A DNA stretch of 8,493 nucleotides, taken from positions 1-8,493 of the forward strand of contig JAUZFY010000008.1 in assembly GCA_030840185.1 (NCBI GenBank), read 5' to 3'. The stretch is from Microbacteriaceae bacterium. Its GTDB lineage: Bacteria > Actinomycetota > Actinomycetes > Actinomycetales > Microbacteriaceae. The position numbers and the translations under genes are program-made. The notes under the pieces are model-generated. The model was not told the origin of the DNA, ran no database searches, and was given only the letters and a program-made list of their open reading frames with translations. This document shows positions 1 through 7,218 of the stretch, one piece after another. Each line of letters begins with the position of its first letter. Position 1 is the first letter of the stretch.

Positions 1-810
1 CGCATCACGCAGGAGGAGGCGGCCGTGCATCCGCGTCGTTCGGTGCTCATGCGGGTGCTTGGCGACGTTGACGCCGCTCCCGACATCGATACAACCATTC
101 TCGATGTGCAGCCGGGGGATCGCTGGCTGCTCTGCTCCGACGGCCTGTCCAGCTACGTCTCCGACGACAAGATCGAACACGCCCTCAAGACGATCCCCGA
201 CGTGAACGCCGCCGCCGAGCGGTTACTGAGGGACAGCCTGGACCAGGGTGCACCGGACAACGTGACCGCCGTGATTGTCGACATCGACGAGACCGGCGAA
301 TCCGGATCGAATCCGGCAATCGTCGTGGGCTCTGCCGCGCTTCCGCTCACGTTCGAGGGAGAGTCCGGCCGACGTCCGCTGCGACTTCCGAGCCTTCTCC
401 TTCATCCGCTCAAGTCGACCCAGCACGAAGACAGCCACTTCGAACCGGAGTCGGACGAGTACCTCGACGAACTCATTCTCGAAGACCGCCGTCGCGCTCG
501 GAGGCGGCGGATCACCTGGCTGGTAGGCATCATCGTGATCATTGTGGGAATAGTCGTTGCCCTCCTCCTCGGCTACCGCTGGACGCAGTCCCTCTACTAC
601 GTCGGCGCGAACGGTTCCACTGTTGCCATCTACCAGGGGGTGCAGCAGGATATCGGGCCGATCTCCCTGCACAGCGTCTACACGGAGACCAGCGTGAAGC
701 TCAACGATCTCCCGACTTACATGCGAAAGACTGTTACGGACACGATTAGCGCACAAGACCTTTCCGACGCGAGGGCGATCATCAAGCGACTGGCAGATGC
801 AGGTAAGTAG
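1..810 (+). CDS. pstP: PP2C-family Ser/Thr protein phosphatase PstP, C-terminal part (5' end outside window)
   Basis: This is the membrane phosphatase that removes phosphate from PknA, PknB and their substrates, using two metal ions in a cytoplasmic PP2C domain. The frame is open from base 1, so 269 C-terminal residues are visible and the true start lies upstream; the ATG at 49 and GTG at 25 are internal. Late PP2C motifs are present: the HPRR..LMRVLG segment at residues 10-20, the metal-binding Asp in CSDGL (about residue 47), and the metal-binding Asp in DNVT (about residue 86). An acidic and basic linker follows, then an Arg-rich stop-transfer flank and one transmembrane helix at about 171-192. 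Only about 77 residues follow outside, including YYVGANG and VAIYQG, which are typical of actinobacterial PstP. The long tail of mycobacterial PstP is absent. The stop overlaps rodA by 14 nt. The family call is secure. Confidence 0.95.
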   Translation, partial: RITQEEAAVHPRRSVLMRVLGDVDAAPDIDTTILDVQPGDRWLLCSDGLSSYVSDDKIEHALKTIPDVNAAAERLLRDSLDQGAPDNVTAVIVDIDETGESGSNPAIVVGSAALPLTFEGESGRRPLRLPSLLLHPLKSTQHEDSHFEPESDEYLDELILEDRRRARRRRITWLVGIIVIIVGIVVALLLGYRWTQSLYYVGANGSTVAIYQGVQQDIGPISLHSVYTETSVKLNDLPTYMRKTVTDTISAQDLSDARAIIKRLADAGK

Positions 811-2236
811 TTCCGACGCAACAGCCCCGATCGGTCGGCCGACCTCAACGGCGACCGGCGAAGCCGCGCGCTCAACTTTCACCGAAACCATCCGCCTCAG
901 GCTGAGGGTGCCGGCGAAGCGGCGCAACCTCGAACTCCTCCTGCTGATCGTCGCCTTCGGCATTGTTGGAGCGGCCATCACGCTTGTCGAACTCGGAGCG
1001 CTAGGGCACATCGAGGGCACGGTTCTGCTGCTTGGCACCAGCCTCGGTGTGCTCGCCCTCGCGATGCACGTTGCAATGCGATTTGTCGCGCCCGAGGCAG
1101 ATCCGCTCATTCTTCCGGTCATCCTTGTGCTGAACGGGCTCGGCATCGCGGAGATCTACCGCCTGGACATCGCCAACCACACCACCGGTTGGGGCGCCTC
1201 GGGCGTGCGCCAGATCGCCTGGACGGCGATGGCAATGATCATCGCCGTCGCGGTGCTCGTGCTTCTCCGCAACCACCGCGTGCTCCAGCGGTATCGCTAT
1301 ATCGCCATGTTCGTCGGCATCGTGTTGCTGCTACTGCCGATGCTTCCGGGGATCGGCGCGACCGTGAACGGCGCTCGGCTCTGGATCAGCATCGGAAGCT
1401 TCAACTTCCAGCCGGGGGAACTTGCAAAGATTGCCCTCGCCGTCTTCTTTGCCGGGTATCTCGTGACGGCGCGCGAGAGCCTGTCCATGGTTGGCAAGAA
1501 GTTCTTGGGAATGCGGTTTCCGCGAGTGCGCGATCTCGGCCCAATCCTGGTGATCTGGCTCGCCGCCATGGCCGTCCTCGTGTTCCAACACGACCTTGGC
1601 ACCGCGCTGCTCTTCTTTGGCCTGTTCCTCGTAATGATCTACGTCGCTACCGGGCGGCTGAGCTGGGTGATCCTGGGGCTCCTGCTCTTCGTGGGAGGCG
1701 CGCTCGTCGCCGGCCGTGCGCTCAGCTATGTTCAGGGCCGATTTGCGTCGTGGCTCGACCCCTTCAACCCCAAGGTCTACGACGCGATCGGCGGCAGCTA
1801 CCAGCTCGTGCAGGGACTCTTCGGCTTCGCGCACGGCGGACTCATCGGAACCGGCCTCGGGCAGGGAAGCCCGAGTATTGTTCCGCTTGCCGAGAGCGAC
1901 TACATAATCGCGAGCCTTGGGGAAGAGCTCGGCCTTGCCGGCCTGTTCGCCATTCTCGCTCTCTACATGCTCTTCATCTCCCGTGGATTACGCATCGGCT
2001 TCGCAGGGCAGGATGACTTCGGCCGGCTGCTCGGCGTCGGGCTGTCTTTCGCCATTGCGCTGCAGGTGTTCATCGTTATCGGGGGCGTCACCCGGGTGAT
2101 CCCCCTCACCGGCCTGACGACACCATTCCTCGCGGCAGGTGGTTCGTCTCTCGTCGCCAACTGGATCATCGCCGCCCTGTTGCTTCGACTGTCCGACAGT
2201 GTCCGCACCCAACCAGGATTGATAGCCGACCGATGA
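797..2236 (+). CDS. rodA: SEDS-family peptidoglycan polymerase RodA (FtsW/RodA/SpoVE)
   Basis: RodA is an integral membrane glycosyltransferase that polymerises lipid II into glycan strands during elongation, partnered by a class B PBP. The 479-residue protein has about 12 hydrophobic segments after a roughly 48-residue cytoplasmic N-terminus. That is longer than the E. coli protein (about 370 residues) but usual for Actinobacteria. Diagnostic motifs are NGARLWI and QPGELAK (about 193-214), the HDLGTALLFF stretch, GTGLGQGSP, and AESDYIIASLGEELGL. Asp368 in the last motif corresponds to the essential Asp of RodA enzymes (E. coli Asp262). The ATG at 797 lies inside the end of pstP (14-nt overlap) and has no strong ribosome binding site, so it probably relies on coupling. 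An in-frame GTG at 908 is possible, but the N-terminal ETIRLRLR segment before it resembles relatives, so the longer form is preferred. FtsW is the alternative, but the neighbouring PbpA favours RodA. Confidence 0.95.
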   Translation: MQVSSSDATAPIGRPTSTATGEAARSTFTETIRLRLRVPAKRRNLELLLLIVAFGIVGAAITLVELGALGHIEGTVLLLGTSLGVLALAMHVAMRFVAPEADPLILPVILVLNGLGIAEIYRLDIANHTTGWGASGVRQIAWTAMAMIIAVAVLVLLRNHRVLQRYRYIAMFVGIVLLLLPMLPGIGATVNGARLWISIGSFNFQPGELAKIALAVFFAGYLVTARESLSMVGKKFLGMRFPRVRDLGPILVIWLAAMAVLVFQHDLGTALLFFGLFLVMIYVATGRLSWVILGLLLFVGGALVAGRALSYVQGRFASWLDPFNPKVYDAIGGSYQLVQGLFGFAHGGLIGTGLGQGSPSIVPLAESDYIIASLGEELGLAGLFAILALYMLFISRGLRIGFAGQDDFGRLLGVGLSFAIALQVFIVIGGVTRVIPLTGLTTPFLAAGGSSLVANWIIAALLLRLSDSVRTQPGLIADR

Positions 2237-3669
2237 GCCGCCAAATCAAGCGCGTGACTATTGCCGTGCTCCTCATGTTCCTTGCTCTGTTCACTTCCAC
2301 AACGATCATCACGGTGTTCCAGGCCGACTCGCTTAACGCCGACGGACGCAATGTGCGCACACTCAACGCGAGCTATTCCGCCGAGCGCGGACCGATCCTG
2401 GTCAACGGCCAAGCGATTGCCGAGTCCGTTCCATCGAACGACAAGTACAAGTACCAGCGGGTCTACCGTTCGCCGGACCTGTATTCACCTGTCACCGGAT
2501 ACTTCACCCTTAACCAGGGCAACACTGGGGTAGAGGGCGCTATGAACAGCTACCTCAGCGGAACGTCCAATGATCAGTTCTTCACCAAGGTCAAGTCGAT
2601 TCTCACCGGCCAAACGCCGAAGGGAGCCGCGGTGTCGCTCACGATCAACCCGGCCATTCAGCAGGTCGCCTCGGATGCCCTCGGGAACAACACCGGCGCC
2701 GTCGTGGCCCTCGATCCGAAGACCGGCGCGATTCTCGCCATGGTGTCCAAGCCTGGCTACGATCCGAACCAGCTCGCGTCGCACAACACCAACGACGTCA
2801 TCGCCGCCTATAAGCAGTTGCTCGCCGATCCGACGAATCCGCTCATCAATCGGGCCATCTCCGGCAACCTGTACTACCCGGGATCGGTATTCAAGCTTGT
2901 GCTCACCTCGGCCGCCCTCGATAGCGGAAAGTTCACCCCGGACAGCGTCTTTCCGAACCCGCTGACCTTCACTCTGACCGGTACCAACACCCAGATCAAC
3001 AACGCCGAAGGCGGTAACTGCGGCGGTGGGGCAACCGTGTCGATCGCCGACGCCCTGCGGTTGAGCTGCAACATTCCGATGGCGCAGCTCGGTGCCGCCC
3101 TCGGCGGCAACGAGATCGCGAAGTACGCGAAGGCCTACGGCTACGGTCAGAAGCTCTCCGTGCCGATGCCGGTCACGCCGAGCATCTACAACGTCGGCAA
3201 CGAGGCGCAGGTGGAACTCTCGTCGTTTGGTCAATTCGACGACCGCGTCACGCCCCTGCAGGTGGCAATGACCTCGGCGGCCATCGCCAACGGCGGCACT
3301 GAGATGCAGCCGACCCTCATCAAGGACATCACCGCGCCGGACCTCACCGTCATCCAGCCATTCCAGCAGAAGATTTTCGCGCAGCCGATCACCCAGGCGA
3401 CGAGCGCGACGATGACGCAGCTCATGGTCAACAACGTGAACAACGGGGCTGCCAATGGTGCAAGAATTAGCGGAGTCGATGTTGCGGGCAAGACCGGAAC
3501 AGCGCAGAACGGCAATGGGAAGCCGTTCACTCTCTGGTTCACCGGATTCGCCCCCGCCAATAACCCCCAGGTTGCGGTTGCAGTTGTGGTAGAGAACGGT
3601 ACGAGCTTCGGCAATACGGTCGCGGCGCCAATCGCAAAGAAGGTCATAGAGGCGGTGCTTAACAAATGA
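2233..3669 (+). CDS. pbpA: Class B penicillin-binding protein, peptidoglycan D,D-transpeptidase PbpA
   Basis: PbpA crosslinks peptide stems of new peptidoglycan outside the membrane and is the transpeptidase partner of the RodA encoded just upstream. The 478-residue protein has an N-terminal signal anchor (about residues 8-29). A short pedestal segment follows, beginning near YSAERGPI, and the transpeptidase domain starts at about residue 140. All three active-site motifs are intact: SVFK with nucleophile Ser218 and Lys221, SCN at 278-280, and KTGTAQ starting at Lys420. The length matches mycobacterial PbpA (about 490 residues) and no extra C-terminal domain is present. The ATG overlaps the rodA stop as ATGA, and its own stop overlaps pknA the same way, so translation is probably coupled. 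In mycobacteria PbpA is phosphorylated by PknB; whether that holds here is inference. A penicillin-insensitive role is unlikely because every catalytic motif is present. Confidence 0.96.
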   Translation: MSRQIKRVTIAVLLMFLALFTSTTIITVFQADSLNADGRNVRTLNASYSAERGPILVNGQAIAESVPSNDKYKYQRVYRSPDLYSPVTGYFTLNQGNTGVEGAMNSYLSGTSNDQFFTKVKSILTGQTPKGAAVSLTINPAIQQVASDALGNNTGAVVALDPKTGAILAMVSKPGYDPNQLASHNTNDVIAAYKQLLADPTNPLINRAISGNLYYPGSVFKLVLTSAALDSGKFTPDSVFPNPLTFTLTGTNTQINNAEGGNCGGGATVSIADALRLSCNIPMAQLGAALGGNEIAKYAKAYGYGQKLSVPMPVTPSIYNVGNEAQVELSSFGQFDDRVTPLQVAMTSAAIANGGTEMQPTLIKDITAPDLTVIQPFQQKIFAQPITQATSATMTQLMVNNVNNGAANGARISGVDVAGKTGTAQNGNGKPFTLWFTGFAPANNPQVAVAVVVENGTSFGNTVAAPIAKKVIEAVLNK

Positions 3670-5360
3670 GACCCACTAGTGGCCTCACTTTCGGCGGACG
3701 GTACCAGCTCTCTAGTCGCGTTGCCATCGGTGGCATGGGCGAAGTTTGGCAAGCCACCGACCTGGTCATCGGTCGTACGGTTGCCATCAAGATCTTGAAA
3801 GACGAGTACCTTGGCGACCCGGGCTTCCTCGAGCGCTTTCGCGCCGAAGCAAGGCACGCGGCCCTCGTGAATCACGAGGGAATCGCCAACGTGTTCGATT
3901 ACGGCGAGGAAGAGGGCAGCGCCTACCTCGTCATGGAGCTCGTCCCCGGGGAAGCGTTGTCGACGATCCTCGAGCGCGATCGTGTGCTCCCGGCTGACCG
4001 GGTGCTCGACATCGTCGCCCAGACGTCCTCGGCCCTTCACGCCGCCCACTCGGCGGGACTGGTGCACCGAGACATCAAGCCGGGCAATCTGCTGATCACC
4101 CCGGAGGGCCGGGTCAAGATCACCGACTTCGGCATCGCTCGGATTGCCGACCAGGTTCCGCTAACCGCCACCGGACAGGTGATGGGCACGGTGCAATACC
4201 TTTCGCCTGAGCAGGCGAGCGGGCATCCGGCCTCGCCGACAACGGACATCTATTCCCTGGGAATCGTCGCTTACGAGGCACTCGCGGGTCGTCGTCCGTT
4301 CACAGGCGAGTCGCAAGTGGCGATAGCGATGGCGCAGATCAACGAGACGCCGCCGGAGTTGCCTTCTACCATCTCTGAGCCGGTACGAAACCTTGTGTTC
4401 GCGTGCATCGCCAAGAACCCCGCCGACCGTCCCGCTTCTGCCGCTCATCTTGCCCGCGCGGCGCAGGCTCTTCGGCGCGGCGACGTCGTAGCAGCCGCAG
4501 CCGCCGTCCCCGGCATCATGGCCGCGGGCACGCTTCCGGCCCTTCAGCGCGAAAATCAGGCGACTCAAGCGACCCGTTTGCTGACAACGGCGGTTGCCAC
4601 CGAGAGCGCGTCGACCACTGCGCCGATCGGGACCAAGCGCCGGAACCGGTGGACCTGGCCTCTCGTCGCCCTCATCGCCATCTTCCTGGTGGTGATTATC
4701 GGAACAATCATCGCGCTCGTCGGAAATCCGACGTCGAGGGTCGGGCAGTCCGCGAGCGCTTCGCCGTCCATCTCCGCGTCGCCGACCGCTTCCTCGCCGC
4801 CGCCGAGTCCCTCTCCGACCAGCAACATCGTCAACATCACGCCCAATGAGTTCATCGGGCAGACAATGCCCCAGGTGCAGTCTGCTCTCGACCAACTCGG
4901 CCTCGGCGCGAATATGGTTCCCGACGCCAGTCCCGCGCCGTCGGCCGACAAGGTTGGCACGGCCTATTTCGTGAACCCCACCGGGAACGTGCACAAGAAC
5001 GACGTCATCACCGTGAGGTTCTACGGCAACGTTCCGCCAACACCACCGAGCCAGCCTGCGGCACCAACCACACCGGATACTTCGACCGCCGTGGGTAAAA
5101 CTGTCACCGTGACCATTCCGGCCTACACCGGGTGCCCGAGCGGATCGACGCTGCAGTTCTTCACTTTCACGCCGAGTAGTGGATCGACGCTGACCCCGCC
5201 CAACCCGGTCGGCCCCAGTGTGACAACGCTGCAATGGACAATCTCTTTGACACCGGGGCCGAATACACTGTCCTACGTCGCCCAGTGCACCGGCACGAAC
5301 AATGTTTCCCCGGCTTCGAACGCGTTGACCGTTACCGGCACGATCCCCCCGACGCCGTAG
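3666..5360 (+). CDS. pknA: Transmembrane Ser/Thr protein kinase PknA with extracellular PASTA-like and cysteine-containing domains
   Basis: PknA phosphorylates cell-shape, division and wall-synthesis proteins. The 564-residue protein begins with a Hanks-type kinase domain (about 13-270): glycine loop IGGMGEV (21-27), catalytic Lys42, HRDIKPGN with Asp136, DFG with Asp154, activation-loop Thr167 and Thr169, and SPEQ at the P+1 loop. A juxtamembrane stretch leads to one transmembrane helix (about 331-353). Outside the membrane are a Ser/Pro linker (362-386), one PASTA-like domain (about 391-457), a Pro/Thr linker, and a beta-rich module (about 477-560) with Cys490 and Cys541. Mycobacterial PknA, from memory, has a similar kinase and helix but a short extracellular part without PASTA, so this protein is extended. 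The ATGA overlap with pbpA indicates translational coupling. The pknA name rests on gene order and kinase sequence. Confidence 0.93.
   Translation: MRPTSGLTFGGRYQLSSRVAIGGMGEVWQATDLVIGRTVAIKILKDEYLGDPGFLERFRAEARHAALVNHEGIANVFDYGEEEGSAYLVMELVPGEALSTILERDRVLPADRVLDIVAQTSSALHAAHSAGLVHRDIKPGNLLITPEGRVKITDFGIARIADQVPLTATGQVMGTVQYLSPEQASGHPASPTTDIYSLGIVAYEALAGRRPFTGESQVAIAMAQINETPPELPSTISEPVRNLVFACIAKNPADRPASAAHLARAAQALRRGDVVAAAAAVPGIMAAGTLPALQRENQATQATRLLTTAVATESASTTAPIGTKRRNRWTWPLVALIAIFLVVIIGTIIALVGNPTSRVGQSASASPSISASPTASSPPPSPSPTSNIVNITPNEFIGQTMPQVQSALDQLGLGANMVPDASPAPSADKVGTAYFVNPTGNVHKNDVITVRFYGNVPPTPPSQPAAPTTPDTSTAVGKTVTVTIPAYTGCPSGSTLQFFTFTPSSGSTLTPPNPVGPSVTTLQWTISLTPGPNTLSYVAQCTGTNNVSPASNALTVTGTIPPTP
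4749..4823 (+). repeat. Ser/Pro/Ala low-complexity linker in PknA
   Basis: Residues 362-386 of PknA consist almost entirely of Ser, Pro, Ala and Thr, including SPPPSPSP. The stretch lies directly outside the transmembrane helix and before the PASTA-like domain. It most likely acts as an extended spacer that places the sensor domains away from the membrane or within the wall. Such linkers are common in actinobacterial kinases and can be O-mannosylated; modification here is inference. Confidence 0.8.
5094..5360 (+). other. C-terminal beta-rich extracellular module of PknA with two cysteines
   Basis: Residues about 477-564 of PknA follow a Pro/Thr linker and do not look like a PASTA unit. Alternating hydrophobic segments (VTVTIP, TLQFFTF, TTLQWTISL, NTLSYVAQC, NALTVTG) suggest a small beta-sandwich of immunoglobulin or fibronectin type III style. 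Cys490 lies near the first strand and Cys541 near the penultimate one, so an exported disulfide is plausible. The fold assignment is inference from strand pattern only. Confidence 0.5.
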
Positions 5361-5431
5361 ACGGCGATCCTCCATCGCGCACGCATTACACTGACAGAGA
5401 CTTTGCGCCCGCATCCACAGGAGACTAATTC
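5361..5431 (+). promoter_or_regulatory. pknA-pknB intergenic spacer with pknB ribosome binding site
   Basis: This 71-bp gap is the only real gap in the plus-strand gene run. AGGAG at 5419-5423 lies 8 nt before the GTG start at 5432, a good ribosome binding site that supports that start. The contrast with the overlapping junctions upstream means pknB can be translated independently. TACACT at 5387-5392 could pass as a -10 hexamer, but no convincing -35 is seen at the right distance. A separate pknB promoter is therefore possible but not shown. Confidence 0.55.
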
Positions 5432-7123
5432 GTGACTGAAGGTACTCGTCTGCTCGCCGGGAGGTATGAGGTTGGCGCGCTGATCGGTCGCGGAGGCATG
5501 TCCGACGTCCACGTCGGAAGGGACATTCGACTCGGCCGCCGGGTGGCGATCAAGTTGCTGAAGCCCGCGCTCGCAACGGATCCGCGGTTTCGCCTGCTCT
5601 TCCGCGAGGAGGCGCAAAAGGCGGCCCGCATGGCGCACCCGACCATCGTCCGCGTCTTCGACGCCGGCGAGGAAACGATACGCGAACCTAACGGTCACGA
5701 ATCGCAGGCTCCGTTCATCGTCATGGAATTCGTGGACGGGCGACTCCTTACGGACATCATTGCCGAGGGGCCGCTGCAACCGAGCGAAGCGGTGCGGATC
5801 ATGTCCGGCATTCTGACCGCACTCGAATACAGTCACCGCGCCCTGTTGGTTCACCGAGATGTCAAGCCGGGCAACGTCATGGTCACCCAAAACGGCCAGG
5901 TCAAGGTGATGGACTTCGGGATCGCCCGCGCCGTCTCCGATAATTCCGCGACGGTGGCCGACACAAGTGCGGTGCTCGGAACGGCACAATATTTCTCCCC
6001 GGAACAGGCCAGAGGTGAGACGGTCGATGCCCGAACGGACCTCTATTCCGCCGGCGTCGTGCTCTTCGAGCTTCTCACCGGTCGCCCACCATTCCGTGGA
6101 GACCGAGCCGCCGCCGTTGCCTACCAGCACATCAGCGAGGCCGCCGCCGCGCCGAGCACCCTCAACCCGCGGGTTTCACCCGCGCTCGATGCCGTTGTGC
6201 TCCACGCCCTGGCAAAAGACAAGTTTGAGCGGTTCCAGACTGCCGCAGAGTTCCGCCAAGACCTCGAGACCGCGATGGCTGGCGCCGTTCCGGTGCGTCG
6301 CACGCCGGTCACTAACTTCAACACCACGCTGTTCGGGATTAATCCGAACTCGACCGCAGCTTCCGACACCGCGCTGAGCCAGTTGTCGGCTACCTACGAC
6401 GACCGCGCTGTGCGCACGCAGTCGAGGCCACCGGTCGCCTGGATCTGGGTCGGCATCATGGCGATCGCGGCCATCCTGATCGGTGTCGTCTTTTGGGTCG
6501 TCAACCTTCCCCCTGCGACCATCGGCAACGACCTCTCCGTGCAGGTCCCGAATGTGAACGGAAAGCCCTACGACAGCGGGGCGAGGGACCTAACAGACCT
6601 CAAGCTCAAGGTATCCCCCGTCACCGAGTCGAGCGGCAAAGTGCCAAAGGGCGACATCATCACCACGGACCCGGGCTCCGGCGCGAAGGTGTCACGAGGT
6701 TCGACCGTGCTGGTGTACGTGTCATCGGGCAAGGCAGCCGCGACCGTTCCAAGCCTCTCTGGACTGACCGAGGAGGCGGCGAAGACGGCGATCAAGGCGG
6801 CCAATTTGGCATACGGAACCACCAGTTCCGGCCATTCCCCAACCATCGGCGCAGGAATTGTGATCAGCAGCGACCCGGCCCCGGGTGCCGCGGCCCAACA
6901 GGGAGACCGGGTCAATCTCGTAGTCTCCGACGGTCTGGTCAACATCCCCGCCGTGGCCGGGCTCGACATCGCCACCGCGAACCAGAAGCTCAACGCGCTT
7001 CAACTGAACATCAACGCCGTTCCAAATCCCAATTGCAGCGGACTCAACGTGACGAATCAGTCATTGACCGGGGATCAACCGCAAAACTCCGCGATCACCA
7101 TTACCTACTGCAGCGGCGGCTGA
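5432..7123 (+). CDS. pknB: PASTA-domain transmembrane Ser/Thr protein kinase PknB
   Basis: PknB senses peptidoglycan fragments or lipid II through extracellular PASTA domains and phosphorylates growth, division and wall-precursor proteins. It starts with GTG behind a clear AGGAG site. The 563-residue protein has a Hanks kinase domain (about 12-280): glycine loop IGRGGMSDV (18-26), Lys41, HRDVKPGN with Asp143, DFG with Asp161, and a GTAQYFSPEQ segment. A juxtamembrane region precedes a transmembrane helix (about 337-359). Three PASTA units follow (about 369-435, 437-501, 502-563), against four in M. tuberculosis PknB. The last unit carries Cys535 and Cys560. Compared from memory with the M. 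tuberculosis activation loop (phospho-Thr171 and Thr173), Thr178 aligns with Thr173 while the other position is Ala176. The kinase-PASTA architecture makes the assignment secure. Confidence 0.96.
   Translation: MTEGTRLLAGRYEVGALIGRGGMSDVHVGRDIRLGRRVAIKLLKPALATDPRFRLLFREEAQKAARMAHPTIVRVFDAGEETIREPNGHESQAPFIVMEFVDGRLLTDIIAEGPLQPSEAVRIMSGILTALEYSHRALLVHRDVKPGNVMVTQNGQVKVMDFGIARAVSDNSATVADTSAVLGTAQYFSPEQARGETVDARTDLYSAGVVLFELLTGRPPFRGDRAAAVAYQHISEAAAAPSTLNPRVSPALDAVVLHALAKDKFERFQTAAEFRQDLETAMAGAVPVRRTPVTNFNTTLFGINPNSTAASDTALSQLSATYDDRAVRTQSRPPVAWIWVGIMAIAAILIGVVFWVVNLPPATIGNDLSVQVPNVNGKPYDSGARDLTDLKLKVSPVTESSGKVPKGDIITTDPGSGAKVSRGSTVLVYVSSGKAAATVPSLSGLTEEAAKTAIKAANLAYGTTSSGHSPTIGAGIVISSDPAPGAAAQQGDRVNLVVSDGLVNIPAVAGLDIATANQKLNALQLNINAVPNPNCSGLNVTNQSLTGDQPQNSAITITYCSGG
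6536..7120 (+). repeat. Array of three PASTA domains in PknB
   Basis: This region encodes the whole extracellular part of PknB as three tandem units of about 62-67 residues. Units open with VQVPNVNG, ATVPSLSG and VNIPAVAG. The first two close with VLVYVSSG and NLVVSDG, and both contain the DPG or DPAPG turn typical of PASTA domains. The third is divergent: it lacks that turn and ends in TYCSGG, with a second cysteine 25 residues earlier. PASTA domains bind muropeptides or lipid II in characterised kinases, and the membrane-distal unit often does the binding. Confidence 0.88.
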
Positions 7124-7218
7124 CGGCCGGCGAACGTCCATCGCGCGCCTCGGGGGTCTCCGGGAGCACCACAGGCGCCTCAGGCGCGTCGCAGGGTATT
7201 CCGTTCGGTGCTCTGGGT
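7124..7218. other. Convergent intergenic region between pknB and the amidotransferase gene
   Basis: This 95-bp stretch separates two genes that end facing each other, so a bidirectional terminator is expected. A short perfect hairpin is present: GCGCC (7175-7179), loop TCA, GGCGC (7183-7187). A competing 7-bp pairing joins CGCGCCT (7144-7150) with AGGCGCG (7182-7188). There is no T-run on either side, so an intrinsic terminator is not well supported; Rho-dependent or I-shaped termination is possible. No gene is seen here. Confidence 0.35.

Noticed and set aside
223..1146. Minus-strand open frame (307 codons) opposite pstP and rodA
   Set aside because: It crosses two well-supported plus-strand genes, has low-complexity Arg/Ser-rich composition and no recognisable domain.
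1606..1617. His in place of Pro in the RodA QPDLGT-like motif (QHDLGT) as a catalytic defect
   Set aside because: Actinobacterial RodA proteins commonly vary at this position, and the essential Asp368 is present elsewhere.
1189..2016. Plus-strand open frame (275 codons) in another phase inside rodA
   Set aside because: Arg-rich composition without motifs; the RodA frame contains all SEDS motifs over the same bases.
2485..3234. Minus-strand open frame (249 codons) opposite pbpA
   Set aside because: It is antisense to the transpeptidase active-site region and has Arg/Val/Gly-biased composition without a known domain.
5364..5392. Possible sigma-70-like promoter for pknB with TACACT as -10
   Set aside because: The bases about 17 nt upstream (GCGATC) do not resemble a -35, so it is kept only as a possibility in the spacer entry.
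4161..5414. Long minus-strand open frame (417 codons) opposite pknA
   Set aside because: It lies antisense to the kinase, transmembrane and PASTA-like regions, is extremely Arg/Gly-rich with no family motif, and is what GC-rich coding DNA produces by chance.
7144..7188. Rho-independent terminator after pknB
   Set aside because: The stems are only 5-7 bp and no T-run follows on either strand.
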